Positions 32,467 through 45,119 are shown, counted from the first letter of the stretch. The stretch: DNA of 64,000 nt from Histoplasma ohiense (GCA_017607445.1 JAEVHH010000003.1:992001-1056000), one strand, 5' to 3'. Notes: generated by a model not told the origin, from the sequence alone. Translations and numbers: made by a program.

Positions 32467-35400
32467 ATGGCGCCAGGGGATTTGATTGACTTTGATCTGA
32501 TAGAGGCACAAAAGGAAAATGTTCAATCCCTCCCTGGTGGACGGTCAGCGAGGGCACTTGCTGCTGTTCTCTCTGGAGGCCCTGGTGGTGCTTCGTCACT
32601 GGGACTGGATGAAACCAGATCTTTTAACGATTCAATCCGCCGAGAATACGAAGTCGAACTTCAATCCATCGCCGAATCAGACGACCCACTGGATATATAT
32701 GACCGCTACGTGAAGTGGACTTTGGATGCATACCCATCATCGCAGGCTACGCCACAATCTGGTCTTCTTCCACTACTAGAGCGTGCGACGAAAGCGTTTT
32801 TGTCATCGACCCATTATAAGAACGACCCACGATATCTGAAACTCTGGCTACATTATATTCGGATTTTCTCCGATGCACCACGAGAGACATTTGCGTTTTT
32901 GGCGCGACATGGTGTTGGAGAGAATCTTGCCCTATTTTACGAAGAATTTGCTTCCTGGTTAGAAAGTGCTGGGCGGTTTACACAGGCAGAGGAGATTTAT
33001 ATACTAGGGCTAGAACGAGAGGCGCGGCCCACTGAACGATTACTACGAAAATTCAATGAATTTCGAGCCCGGCTTGAACAACAGCCACGCCCCTCAGACG
33101 GCCCATCCTCACCTGCTTTGCCCAAGGTGCGGCCAGCCTTGGCAGCGAAAATCGACCCCTTCGCTTCCGCTGCGCCGTCGCCTGTTGATCCCCAAGCACC
33201 AACACCAGCAGCCGCCAGAGGCCCGACATCCAAAAGGTCTGGAAAGCCAAAGATGGCGATTTTCTCCGATGCCGATAGCACGCAAGATGGTGGAAAACCG
33301 CTGGCCGGTAGTGAAGCAAAGGGTTGGGAGAGTATTGGGTCGCTGCATGATCGCAGGAAGGAGAATACAGTGGAGGCGAAACCTTGGGTCGGGGAAACAA
33401 TGAAATCAGGGAAACGGGTTGGAACAGTACAAAAGATGGAGGTGTTTAAGGATAAGGTGAGTTGCATATTTTTTTTTTCAACATCCCCATTATTCAAAAG
33501 CAAATCTGATGTCCCATATTCACGATCATAGGACTAATTTCTGGCATGTATCCATATGGCGTTTTTTCCATTGTTTTTGATGTATTTCAGACATCTACAT
33601 CACCGTCCTCACCTGGACGTCTTCAAGCAATAATAGTAAACAATATACCTCTCCCTCGCAATGAGAAAGAAACAGTCAATCCCAGAACTGGTAAAGTTGA
33701 ACGAGTGTATGTCAACCTTGAGGCTATATATCCTGACCCTGATAATCCGCTCGTTGAAATGAGTCTTGAAGAGCTCCGAGCATTCAGTCGAGGATGGATG
33801 GACAAAAATTGGTCGAAAGAAGAAAAAGAACCTTTGATGGAGATATCTGGCAATGTTCCATACAGGGATCCCTTTACCCACGGGGAAGATGAGGTGGTTA
33901 AAAACATGTCAACCAAATTGAAGGAGAAGCTTGTAGTTCACGAACAATCCACGCAACCAGATGATACCCATGGCACGGAAATCAGTTGTGATGGAAAAGG
34001 AGCGAAATCGAGGCGTCTCAAAGTTCGAGAAATCAAGGGAGAAACGCAGATAGGCAAGTTCTTTTGCTATTATCGTTCCTTTAGGGTATTAAGTAGTGAC
34101 CGAACTGATCAAAAATACAGTAAAAACCAACCTGGAATCGCCGACTGGCCCAAAAATAAAACGCAAAAATGCATCCGAACCGACCATGACGTTCCATACT
34201 CGAGCTGCCACGGACGAAATATATAGCATTTTCAACCAGCCACTTAAATCGGAAACTGCTCGAGAACAGGCAGAGAGTCTTTGTGGTAGTGACTACGAAG
34301 ACGATGACTACACAAGTGCTGGGGAGAGCACATGTACAGGGAGGATATCAGGAACCCCCAGCGAGATTGGAGAGGACGAGACAACTACTTTCAGAAAGAA
34401 AAGGGATGGCGATAATTTCGAGGAAGATGAGACGCGAGCTGAGAGTGTTGGTGTTAGTGACTGGACAGAATTCACCGCCAGCCGACACATCCCAAGCGTT
34501 TACCATGAAGGATTCAATGAACAAACCCAAGATATAACACAACCACACACTCTAAATACTGAATCCATGACAGCCGGAACTCATCCTGACTCCTCCATAA
34601 CTAACCCTGCTCCACAAGGCATTTCCACCCCAGCAGCTGGAAACTCTCAAAGTCGGAATAAGTTTGTGCCTGTTCCTCCTGAAGACTTCAATGCGCCTTC
34701 GGGTCCCTATAGGGACGCAGCGATAATGGCCCAGAACCGACTACCATTTATGACACCAATTGTGGAAATGACGGAGTCGTCATTTGGTTCAACGACATTC
34801 AAAGGAAAGCAGTTTGCGAATACGAAAACTCCCTCGAGAAAGGTTGTGCCTTCAACACCTATGATACCGGAGATGGACGACTTGCTCCTGAGTAGCCCAT
34901 TCCATGAATTCACCCAATCGAACGATACCGTGTTTTCGTCTTTGCCTGAGGAGAGTTCTCCGAGTCGTCTTACGAAAAAGCTGAAGGCCTCACCAATGAA
35001 GACAAAGTCACCCTGCAAATCGAAGCTGATCATTGACGAATGTCAATGCAATCCAATAGAACCGAAAATTAGAGAGAAAATCCTCAAAAGTATATATCCC
35101 TCCCTTCATACATATCCGGGCTACCATGACCATGGTAGCCAAAGAGCATGCCGCGCCTCTGATATACGGAAATACATCAAAAGTATCTCGAAACACTCTA
35201 AGGTTGCCGGAACCGACCGCTCAGCCATAACACCCCCGGTTCTCTGTTTTCCAGGTGCAAACCGGAGTTACGCTATCAATCAAGAGTTGGGGGAAGGTGG
35301 CTTTGCTCCTGTATACCTGGTTGAAAGTGTTGACTCACCAGACACTCTCACCTCCGATTCTGAGCGAGAAAATGGTGACAGAATTGCGAATAATAAACGT

Positions 35401-36519
35401 CAACATTCTGCGAGTGGGAGCCCCTTTAAACCTCAACGGGATGCTGACCGTCGGGGCCTGGAGGCAATTAAGGTGGAATCAGAGACTCCTTCTGCTTGGG
35501 AGTTCTACATGCTTCGAATTGCGCACGCACGCATTGGCTCGTCCCCGATTTATAGTCGGGCAACGGACAGCATCGTAAGGGCACATGAAATGCATATTTT
35601 CAAAGACGAAGGCTACCTTGTGGAAGATTATCAAAACCAAGGGACCCTGATTGACCTTGTTAATGCTACTAGTAATGGCTCCTCTGTGTTGATGGAGCAA
35701 GGACTCGATGAGACTGTGGTTATGTTTTTCGCTGTGGAGCTATTTCGTACCGTGGAAGCTCTGCATGCCTGCGGTATCCTCCATGGCGACCTGAAAGCGG
35801 ACAACTGTCTTGTCAGATTAGGCAAACATTTCGCCTCCCGCGCATCCGCCCTAGAAGACGGCTCTTATTTGAACTCCCAGACAGGCTATTCGCCTACAGG
35901 CGCAGGTGGCTGGCTAAATAGGGGAATAACCTTGATTGACTTTGGCCGCGCGATTGATATGCAAGTCTTCCCAAGAAACGTCCAGTTCATTGCAGACTGG
36001 AAAATCGGTGCACATGAGTGTTCGGAGATGCGAGAATGCCGGCCTTGGACATACCAAGTCGATCTGTACGGGCTCGCGGGCACCATTCATATTCTGCTAT
36101 TTGGCAAGTATATGGAGGTTACGCCTGCCACTGCTAATCGGACCTCTTGTGGGGAGAACGGAAATATGAGTATGCCTGGTGCTGGAGGACTTGGAGCCAA
36201 AAAGCTATATCGTATCAAGGAGTCTCTGAAACGGTATTGGGAGCGGGAGCTTTGGGCTGAGGTTTTTGACCTATGTCTTAACCCTCAAGGCGAAAAGTGG
36301 ATGCGGATGGAGAGAGGGATTGTCACACCGCCAGGATCGGATATTGATGGAGAAAATGGAAGTCTTACTGCCGATAATGACGATCGTACTCCCACGCTGC
36401 CAGTTCTGAATTCAATGAAGTATATTCGGGAGAAGATGGAGGTGTGGCTTGTGGCGAATGCTGAAAAGAAGGGGTTATTAGCACAGCTAGCGAAACTGGA
36501 GAAGCTAGTTGCCAAGTAA
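32467..36519 (+). CDS. bub1: Spindle checkpoint kinase, combined Bub1/Mad3 (MadBub)
   Basis: Kinetochore protein of the mitotic checkpoint. Three exons: 32467-33456, 33591-34053 and 34121-36519, about 1283 residues. The second intron uses a GC donor (ATAG|GCAAGT) with AATACAG acceptor; reading ETQI into VKTNLESPTGPKIKRKN is in frame. The TPR-like Mad3/Bub1 region I lies at about residues 50-200 (DPLDIYDRYVKWTLDAYP, LKLWLHYIRIFSDAP). KEN sequences occur at residues 16-18 and 298-300. A GLEBS-like Bub3-binding segment is around VEMSLEELRAFSRGW. A long unstructured middle precedes the kinase: GEGGFAPVYLVES near 875, HGDLKADN near 1039, LIDFGRAID near 1091. Having both KEN boxes and a kinase means one gene may serve as Bub1 and Mad3. 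Confidence 0.95.
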
Positions 36520-36886
36520 GGCGCGTGGATGTGCGGAGGATCCTTTATCAAAACTAAAATGCTTCTGCGTGCAAACCATGAGTGACAGCACCTGTGCTCA
36601 TGTTTCCGAAAGTCTATCCCGCTCGGCCTAAACTCCAACCTCGAATTTTGATATTTTTCTTGTCATCCCCGTTCCCATTCTATCATTTCCATTGATCAAG
36701 GCACCCCTTTCTTCAGCAAAAGAGCTCCTTTAATCCCGAACCAAAATGACCAACCAACAATCCCGATGACGCCGCTCAGTCAAGACTTTGCATACATAAC
36801 ACCCCTCAAAACCGGAGCCAGCACACAGCATACAGAACTGTACAGCAATAATATGCCAATGATGAGCTCGACTAAAATGAGTTTCT

Positions 36887-36919
36887 TCCCCCCCCCCCCC
36901 ACTTTTTTTTTTTTTTTTT
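36887..36919. repeat. Homopolymer pair: C run then T run
   Basis: About 13 C followed, after a single A and C, by about 18 T. Such tracts are often error-prone in assembly. Confidence 0.9.
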
Positions 36920-37438
36920 ATCTTTTTCCTCGTCTCCTACCTTAACCACTCTTCCCCCCAGCGCCATTGTGTTGTCACCACGTGTATATAATAGGTATGA
37001 CACTGGATGCGTGCATTTGTGCTGTGCAACTGCTCGCGTGGGGAACGGTGTGATATGGACCATAGATCGAGGGCCTCCTGCACTCAAGAACCCCCTAGCA
37101 TGCACCCATCAGTTGGTGCTACTTCTCTTCTCTCTCCTCCCACATCCTCTCGTTTTATTTATGTGTGTATGATCAAAGAATAAATACCTCCCGCTTCTTT
37201 CTCTTCTCTATGTGGTTTTGTTCGTTTCATTTTTTGTTCTTTATCTAATATCCTCTATTCGTTTTCCGTTTTCCTCCTTCTTTTGAATATCTTAGTAATA
37301 AAATAATTAGCGTGATCTTTTCAGAGGATATATAGATATCTTTTGTTCTTGGTCCTATTCTCTTCTCTTTATTCTCTGCTAAGAAAGAAAGGCGGTTAAT
37401 GCAGGTGGTTATGGTGTGTTGCTATGTTCCCTGTGTTG

Positions 37439-37457
37439 TTTATATATATATATATAT
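37439..37457. repeat. TA microsatellite
   Basis: About nine TA units followed by a short T run, in AT-rich sequence. Confidence 0.9.
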
Positions 37458-39121
37458 TTTTTAATATCTATTTTGATAACTAGTCGCATATAAGATTAAT
37501 ACGATGATGGAAACAAAAAGCTAGAAAGCAAGAAATAAGAAACAGAAAATGAGCTGGAGATATGTTGTTTGTGTGTATGCATTGCGTGTATCGTTATGGA
37601 CCATATGTGTGAATGTGTATATGTGTAGTATAACGCAGAACTAAGATGAAAAAAAAAAAAAAATTGACAAAAAAGATAATCAAATCAAATGATGAGACCC
37701 TTCCCCCACCTCCGCCCCCGTTTTTTTTGGGGGGGGGGTTTACAATTATCATCTTGTATCTTTTTTTTTTCTTTTTCTTTTTTTTTTTTCATATTTTTTC
37801 CCCTCTTCGTCATAATTCGTATCATGGTTCGTCCGTCCGTTTCATTTCTGTGCGAAGTCGCTGAAATAGATAGATAAAATAGTAGAAAAATAAAAAGTAA
37901 GAAAAGAAAGGAAGAGCGAAAAATAAAGCGAACAAGTTCCATCTATCATGCATTGCAAATGAAGATTGCATAAGCTTGCAAAGATTGAAAAGAGTAATAA
38001 TAATAATAATAAATGCCTCGGGATAATATCTCCCCAGCCAATCCCCATGGATCATCCCTCAAAAACAGAAAACATCCTATTCCATGACTTGTCACAAACC
38101 GTAGGCAACGTCATTATTTTTGTTCATGTTTTTCTAGTGGAAACTTTGATGATATTTCCCCTTGCCTTTATTTGGGTGCTCGTTTCACGGCCATTTCTAT
38201 TGTTGCGTTTTATTTTCCCGTTGTTCCGTTCCGTGTAGCAGGCTTCGTGGTTGGGAAAGTAAGGGGGGAGGCAAGCAGGGATCTATTCATTGGGGGGAGC
38301 GGAAGGGAAGAAAGTATAAAATAGAAAATATAGCAATGGAAACAATGAGAAAAAGTAAAGAGAGAGTGTGTGGAGTGAGTGCAGTACAATTACAACGTAT
38401 CGTTGCTCGGATAGATAGCTGTTCTTTGGGGGGCCGGGGGGTTTGTGGGGTGTTTGTCGAGGATAGATATTGTCTTCGGAATTCGACCTGTTTTCTTCCC
38501 CTATTATTTATATGGGCAAAATTGCATAAAGCCATTGGAAGGAAGGGGCGCAGTGCGAAACGGGTTATAGTTAGCTAATATCGTCGATAGTCAAGTCACG
38601 CTGCCGGTAACGTTATGATAAAATAAAGTCCACACGTCGACCCAGAATAAGAAAGATGCTGTTGCGTGTATCGTTGTGGGCGCAGTAATCCAGTAGGCGA
38701 TCGGACAGGCAGACATGTTCCAACTGCGACACATGCCAAAACCCTATTCGAGCCCAGAGATATATCCCAACATGGCGCAAAAGGGATAATCCCAGAACAA
38801 CAAAAGTGAAGATGGTGGGAGAAAATCAAGGAAATAACGTAAAGAAAGTAATGTTAAAACTTGAAAAAAGCACAGAAGAAAGAAAAAGAGAAAGTATTTC
38901 AATGAATGTGGTCGCATGTTTTACACAAGTTCGTCGCCGTCATGAATAAAAAAAAGAGATCTATGCCTGTAGTATAGCCCTTTTTCGTTGTCGTTGTCGT
39001 TGTCATTGTTGTCGTACAGAAGAGTATATTTTAAACAAGCGTTTTGGTTAAAATAAAGGTCCGCCTAATCGAAAACGCCTTTTTGCGCATGGGAGTTTGG
39101 GAGAAGGGAAGGGAAAGGGGG

Positions 39122-41437
39122 CTAGGAGAAAGGTGTGTTGGGCGTATCAAACGTATCAAGCTTAAGACCATCGCCATTTGCCAGCCCAGCACTCACACTC
39201 ATGCCAACACCCGAACCTCCTTTCCCTCCCCTTTCTTCGTCAAAGTACGCACGGGGCGTGGCCATGGCACTCTCACTGTTGGGGGTTTCCTGACAATTCG
39301 ACATTAGTACGGGGTGACGTTGTTCTAGATTCCTAGCAGTAACAGAGGGCATGCTGGCAAAGAAAGTTGAGGTAAACGGATCAGAGAGCGAAGGCGCGTG
39401 CCGCGGGGGGTGGGATGGAGTAAGATGTTTCCGGTTGTTGTACTTATTGAAGGGGTCAGAGTGGAAAGGGGAACCCAGTCGCTTGATATCATCACCGTGT
39501 CGCAAATGGTGGCTAGTATTATTAATATTATTGATATTATTATCCTGTTGCTGCATTATCTGTCCGTCATCGGAAGCCCCCGTCGTAGTAGCCGTAACGG
39601 TAGTAGAACTAGTCGTGGAAGCCGTACCAGTAGAAATTGAAGTAGAAGAGCCGCGAAACTCCGCAAAATGCGCTGGAGGGTTGAAAAGCTGGTCCAACCG
39701 TCCTCGTGAACCACCAATTGCGCCAGTGGTGATGCCCCTGTTCCGCACGCGAACACGCCGTTGGCCCATATTATCATTGTACCTGGGTTGGCGGATGAGG
39801 TCAGGGAAGGGACGTTGGAGGCTGCTGCCGCTCGAGTCCAACTCATCTTCCAACTGATGCAGGGCTCGTCGTTTGTGGGCGTTTCCAAACTGATCTATGC
39901 GTCCTCCAGGTGATCGGGTTTTTAAGCTAGTTGTGTGGATTGTGTCAAACTGACTAGCCGGTGTGGCGGAACGGAGACGACGGCGGGAGCTATCAGGGCC
40001 CCAGGTATGGTACATAAATGGAGATCCCAGGCGAGGAATTTCGTCGCAAAGGGAACTAGTTGTGATGTGGCTGCTGTAGTCGCCGAGAGACGATGATGAG
40101 TGGCTGTGAAAATGTTTAGGGGTCCGGGCTGGTTGTTCGTGGTCACGCGAAATATTGTTGAACCAATCATTTTGGGGCCCGTTATTGAGATCACTCGTTG
40201 GCAGTCCCAATTCTGCGACCTGAGTTGGCAGGAAACTGGACACCAGTGAGAGTCCAAGATCTCTGGTTGCGAACGAGGCGGCTTTCCGATGAGATACTCC
40301 CAATTGTAACGGAATTCCAGTAGCCGATTCAGGGGACGTTTCCAAGAAAGGAGACGGGCTACGGGATTGAAGCAGTCGTTGATAATGGGGCCCGATTGAA
40401 AATTTCCGTTTGCAAAGATCCTTTAAACGTCTTCTCGCAAAGGAGTCAGACCTGGGCCACGCTGGTTTGGGAGGTGCGACCTTGGCAGTTGGCGTAGTAC
40501 TTCCACTTCGTGTCGAGGAGTCGTGGGTTGCTTGTTGATATTTTCGGTTACCACCACGTCCGTCCATAGATATAACATGACCAGAAACGGAAGTTACTGT
40601 TGAAGGACCTTTCCTTTGAACAGGACCTTTTTTTCTAGACCAAGCTTTCCTAGCTTCGCGGGCAACGCGATGAGAGACTCCCAAAGGGGGTAAACTCCCC
40701 GGAACCATTTTGAAAGGGGTGATTCTGGGATCCTGTAGATAAATTTGATACGTATTCCACAGGTGGTTGTCCATCTCGGAAGTCCATCTCGGTCTGGTAG
40801 TTGGTATCTTACCAGGTTTCCCGTGGGTGATATTTGGCTCGGAAGGAGTCTCCGGCTCTTGCTTGCAGCTGGTGAAGGGATACGAAATGAAAGGATCCTG
40901 GATTTCGCTTTCCGGGCTCGTGCAACTTCCTCCCATCGACGGGTACGACATGCAAGATGTAGAAGACGCAGCAGAAGAATCCGAGAAATTGGAACAAGCA
41001 GACGATGGTCGTTGTATGGGGTGACTGCAGTCTCCAGTATCGCCATAAGTCCAGCAAGGCCTTTCGTCAACAGGGGTGCCCCGGATTTGAGCTGGAGGCG
41101 TTCTAGGATCGACCCTGCCTCGCGGTGGAACTTGAAGTGCATTCTCAGTCATCGATTGAGTCACGGCACCGTCAAAAATGCCAGCTACAGAGGCAGACGG
41201 ATCGTGCGAGAGCTCGATTGACGGCAATGGAATATCTGGCGAGCAGAAAAGTTCGCGCTGAGTTGAGATGGTGAGTCGAGGCCTACGGAACCGGCAGGAA
41301 GAATGGTGGGGCGGCGGCGGGATGGTCAGCTCTTTGGTCGGTCGATCTGGAGTCCTAGGTCGATTTTCTTCATCTCCAGCGTAAAATGTGAAGTCCTTGG
41401 GAAGCGTCCGGGACAGCCCTGGATGCCTGTAGGCCAT
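39122..41437 (-). CDS. Low-complexity protein with a Myb/SANT-like segment
   Basis: Single exon on the minus strand, 771 residues. It starts MAYRHPGLSRTLPKDFTFYA and is Ser-, Pro- and Arg-rich throughout, with no signal peptide or membrane segment. One ordered part, about residues 215-275, carries RPRWTSEMDNHLWNTYQIYL and RVAREARKAWSRKKG; the spaced Trp and basic end look like a Myb/SANT helix set, suggesting DNA or chromatin binding. A second conserved-looking part follows, with FARRRLKDLCKRKFSIGPHY. Later are Asn- and Thr-rich runs encoded by repeated AAT and AC codons. I believe relatives occur across Pezizomycotina as unnamed proteins, but I cannot name one. A regulator role is inference only. 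The reverse-strand open frames over this gene are shadows. Confidence 0.85.
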   Translation of the reverse strand: MAYRHPGLSRTLPKDFTFYAGDEENRPRTPDRPTKELTIPPPPHHSSCRFRRPRLTISTQRELFCSPDIPLPSIELSHDPSASVAGIFDGAVTQSMTENALQVPPRGRVDPRTPPAQIRGTPVDERPCWTYGDTGDCSHPIQRPSSACSNFSDSSAASSTSCMSYPSMGGSCTSPESEIQDPFISYPFTSCKQEPETPSEPNITHGKPGKIPTTRPRWTSEMDNHLWNTYQIYLQDPRITPFKMVPGSLPPLGVSHRVAREARKAWSRKKGPVQRKGPSTVTSVSGHVISMDGRGGNRKYQQATHDSSTRSGSTTPTAKVAPPKPAWPRSDSFARRRLKDLCKRKFSIGPHYQRLLQSRSPSPFLETSPESATGIPLQLGVSHRKAASFATRDLGLSLVSSFLPTQVAELGLPTSDLNNGPQNDWFNNISRDHEQPARTPKHFHSHSSSSLGDYSSHITTSSLCDEIPRLGSPFMYHTWGPDSSRRRLRSATPASQFDTIHTTSLKTRSPGGRIDQFGNAHKRRALHQLEDELDSSGSSLQRPFPDLIRQPRYNDNMGQRRVRVRNRGITTGAIGGSRGRLDQLFNPPAHFAEFRGSSTSISTGTASTTSSTTVTATTTGASDDGQIMQQQDNNINNINNTSHHLRHGDDIKRLGSPFHSDPFNKYNNRKHLTPSHPPRHAPSLSDPFTSTFFASMPSVTARNLEQRHPVLMSNCQETPNSESAMATPRAYFDEERGGKGGSGVGMSVSAGLANGDGLKLDTFDTPNTPFS

Positions 41438-44400
41438 GGTTGGTTTCCCTTGTAAAACTGTTTTTAATATCTTTTTATCTTTTTATTGATTTTTCTCAGG
41501 GTGATGGACGTCCAAACAAATGGTGAATGGTTCGGCAATTGATAGCTGAATGGAGAAGAAAAAACCTATTCAACGAAAGTAGTAGTGAATAAGTTTGCCC
41601 AGAAGATCAAATCGTAGTCGCGTTATTTCGTAGTCCTCGTTTTTCAGTCCATGTACATCTCAAAATAGCAAAAGATATGACTATTATAAAGATGTCGAAG
41701 TGCGATCGTCGTTGATGCGTGAGGTATAAAATTAAAAATTTTTTTTAAAAAAAATCCCTAAGCTCTCAATTGTACATTGTCTAGCAGAACGCAAGAAAAA
41801 AAAAACACATCACAACGTGGTTTTCCTGGGTTCAAAATCCGACCAAAGATGGCAATGGCGAGGGATTGGGTTGAACAAAGGAAAAGAACATGTAGTCGTG
41901 TTAATAAGAAATATAGATCCGCAGTGTCGCCAGTTTGGCAGTCGTGGTTCTCGTTATAATAATGTCTGGATGATAAGAATCGGGAGAATTTAATAGGGCC
42001 GACTAGTTGTGAGTGTCGTGGTGTGTGGGTGTTAGAACGGGTGTGTTATTGTGGATGAGAGACGGCCAAGTCGCACCCGCATATGGTTTCGCTATCAGGA
42101 ATCGCAGTAATTGGCAAGCATCGTGGCCAGCGACAAAAAAGGAGAACCAAAAAAGTAAAGGTTGGGACGAAAAGAGGAGGGGGGAGGGTATCGCGTCGGA
42201 CGTTCGTTTATGGGAATTGACTGTTCCAAAAAAGAGCGTTTGTTTTAAAACGAACGGGCTCCAATGTCGCAGCAACGGAAACGACGAGAAGGTCTGAAAA
42301 TGGCCGGTCGGATCCAGATCAATTGGCAAATTGACCGCAAAAGTTGAATTGGCTTGTCCAGGGCGAGGGGGGACACAATAACTCGAAGCCAAAATGCGAC
42401 CAAGAGGGGAGGGAGCGCGCGAGAGAGAGAGCCAGAGAGGAGTCGAGCACTGGAGGATAAAAGGGGCCCGGTATAGGAGGGCGGCGGGGGAGTGCAGCGG
42501 TTGACGAGGAGAAAAGAGGAGGATCGTGCCCGCTGGCCCAGTTGTCGAGTCCTCCTTCGGGCGGGAGTGGGCTCGTGGGATGCAGAGAGCAGGGGAGAAA
42601 TGGATGGCTGGGGCGGCAGAGGAAAGGATTAAAAAAGGATGAAAAGGACTAGAAAAGGGCTAAACAGGCCTGCGACTGTCTTCAGGGTCCCCTCACACCG
42701 CTGGAATGACGGCACGTTCAGAAATAAGAACTAAAAATCGTTCGTTCGCGCTTGAACGGACCGAAGCGAACAAGGTCCTAGATAGAGACCACTTGGCGCA
42801 AGGTTGATGATTTGGGGGTGCGTGATTGATTGACGGGAGAGAGAACTGGAGAACTGAATCGGATGAAGAAAGGGATATTTGGAGTGTTGAACGAACGGAG
42901 GAGAAGGTGAAGAAGGTCCAGCACAAGAAGTCAATCTATGTAAGGGCAGCAGCAGGCGAGGACTTGGGGATAGCGACAGATCGTGGAGGTAAGTTTAAGT
43001 CAGGAGGACGGGGTAAGCGGCGTGGACGGGGAACACCCTCTGAGATGAGGCGGCCGTCTCGAGGGAGCAGACACCGCCCTGCTCAGCTAATGAGAATTCA
43101 GGAAAATAAAATAATACGACTAGGAAGAAAGGAATATCAAATGGGGTGTGGGATGCAGGTGGGAGGGTGGAAGGGTGGAAGGTGGATGTGGAATTGGGCG
43201 TCGTGGAGGTTGTGGAGGTGCCGCCTCGTGCCTTGGCATGGGCGAGGACGATGGCTGGGAACAGTGGGCAGGAAAAGGGCATCAACCGGGCGTGACCAGT
43301 GGCCACACCAAGGTTTGGCGGTGCGAACAGGTACCACCCGGTGCATTTCAGCGTCTTTACAGTGTCCTTACGCCGTACGTACTGCGGAGTGTTCCAGTGT
43401 AATGAATTGGAAATGAATTGGACATCTCGACATCTCCAAATATCGGGCAGCCAATTCCAGTGAAATATCCCTCTCAATTACTCCGTGCAGGTCGTTATGA
43501 TCTGTCCCAACGCGCTATCTGTGCCCATTGCCTCTGTCCATTGATTCCGCCATTCTGGCTGAAACCACAGGTTTCCCACTTTCCCAGACACCCGGATTCT
43601 CTCATCGTCATAAAAAGACTATCTATCCAACCAGCCACACATCAAACAGGAACTTCAATCCTTCTTCAAAGTTCTTCTCCATGGATTGTTTCATGCAAAA
43701 GCGAGCGGGAGGTTTTCCCTTCGAAGGTGTCTGAGGTTGCTTACATGGACATGCGGCATCTGGCGCTGTCTTGTGTGCTAAACGGACAGCCCCGTCCTGG
43801 CATAGTTTACCTCGCATTTACCAAGCCCCATGTCGGGCCAACAACGGTGCTGGCGTGAAGTCAAGAAAGAAAGAAAGCTGTTGAAGGAACATTGTGTTCT
43901 GCATGCTGATTATCGGTCGGGCAAGGGAATCAACAACAACGGTAATCCGTACCAATTACTCCGTACAGAGTTCTTCGGTACCATCCCCGCAGATACAAAG
44001 CTTCCCAGAGCCGGCTTTCCATGACGTAAAGTTTCCATATCATCCATCTCCTTGCAGCAGATTCCATCTTGATTCCTCACCCAAGAAAAGGAAGCGAAAG
44101 AAAAAAAGAAGAAATCAATCTCAGCGGGCCTGGTTTACTCTTTGATGCCCAAAGGAAAGAAACGCCCTTCTTCGAACTTCCTGCCTCGCAATTGCCCCGA
44201 CAATCCACCAAGGCAGTCCTCTATTCCGCCGTCTTTTAAAAAGTTGTTTTTTACCGTACGTTATGTCGTCGCAGGGTTTCCGTGCGCATATGTACTGTAT
44301 CGAATACTAGTTCCCTCGCCGAAAACAATCCGCTTGGTTTTTGTTTTTCCTGTTCTATTCTTCTCCTCAAACGGGTGCTTTGCGCGAAAAACACACGTCG

Positions 44401-45061
44401 GGAATGCGCGCGCGCGTGTCCCTGGCGTCAGAGCGCGGCTCGAAACGCGAAAATTTCAGTCAGCTTGTGAAAGATGATTGGTTGGTTTGGACGCGTCGCG
44501 TTCGCGCGTTTGTGGCGCGTGACATGACTCGGTATTTTTCTTTTTCATTTTCCCTGCTTCCTTCCTTTCATTTTTGGTTTCTTACGCAGCGTTAATACGT
44601 TACCGTTACGGTACCCATTGGTTCGTGTGGTGGCGGAGATCTCATTCTCAGAGAGGATATGAATGAATGAATGGATGAGCTGGTTTGCTTGGTCTGCTGG
44701 CGGTAAAGTAATGTAGGTGTGGATACAGAACGGAGTCACATAACAAACATTGTTGGAATTGGTCGATTGAAATTGTGCTTCTACGAAGGTTAAGTTGCGA
44801 GGGCCCCAGGCAATGGGGGAAATTCCTCGAATATAACATTTAACCCTCTCCTTTTTTTTTTTAATTTCTCTGAAAACCAAACATCAAGTCCATGAATCAA
44901 TGGATGGCCGGGTTTCTCTGTCAACCGACGGCAAGACCCAAACCATAAAGGTGAACTTTACGGAGTACTCGCGCATTCCGTTCCCGTCGAGATACTGGGC
45001 TACAGCTACAGGGATGCGCATGCAGGCGCTGCTTGTTCCTGTCCAGGGGATGCAGGTTCGC

Positions 45062-45119
45062 AAAAAAAAAAAAAAGAAAAGAAAAAAAAGAAAAAGAAAA
45101 AGAAGAAAAAAAGAAGAAG
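45062..45119. repeat. A-rich and AAG-rich low-complexity tract
   Basis: Mixed A runs and GAAAA units over nearly 60 bases; it creates lysine-rich and, on the other strand, phenylalanine-rich false frames. Confidence 0.9.

Larger units (their letters stand above)
36520..39121. other. Gene-free 2.6 kb between convergent genes
   Basis: Between the Bub1/Mad3 stop and the Myb-like gene's stop. It has a C-run followed by a T-run (36887-36919), an AT microsatellite (37439-37457), A-, T- and G-runs (37647-37795) and GTCGTTGTC repeats (about 38985-39010). Short frames across the homopolymers are not real genes. Long 3' UTRs on both sides are likely. Confidence 0.5.

Noticed and set aside
37646..37942. 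Small ORFs over the homopolymers
   Set aside because: Poly-Phe, poly-Lys and poly-Pro frames arise from simple T, A and C runs on both strands.
39351..39857. Open frame opposite the Myb-like gene
   Set aside because: It lies wholly antisense to a 771-codon frame and its composition is explained by the repeats on the other strand.
43418..43858. 146-codon open frame
   Set aside because: No domain, no supported splice sites, and no codon pattern unlike intergenic sequence; chance frame.
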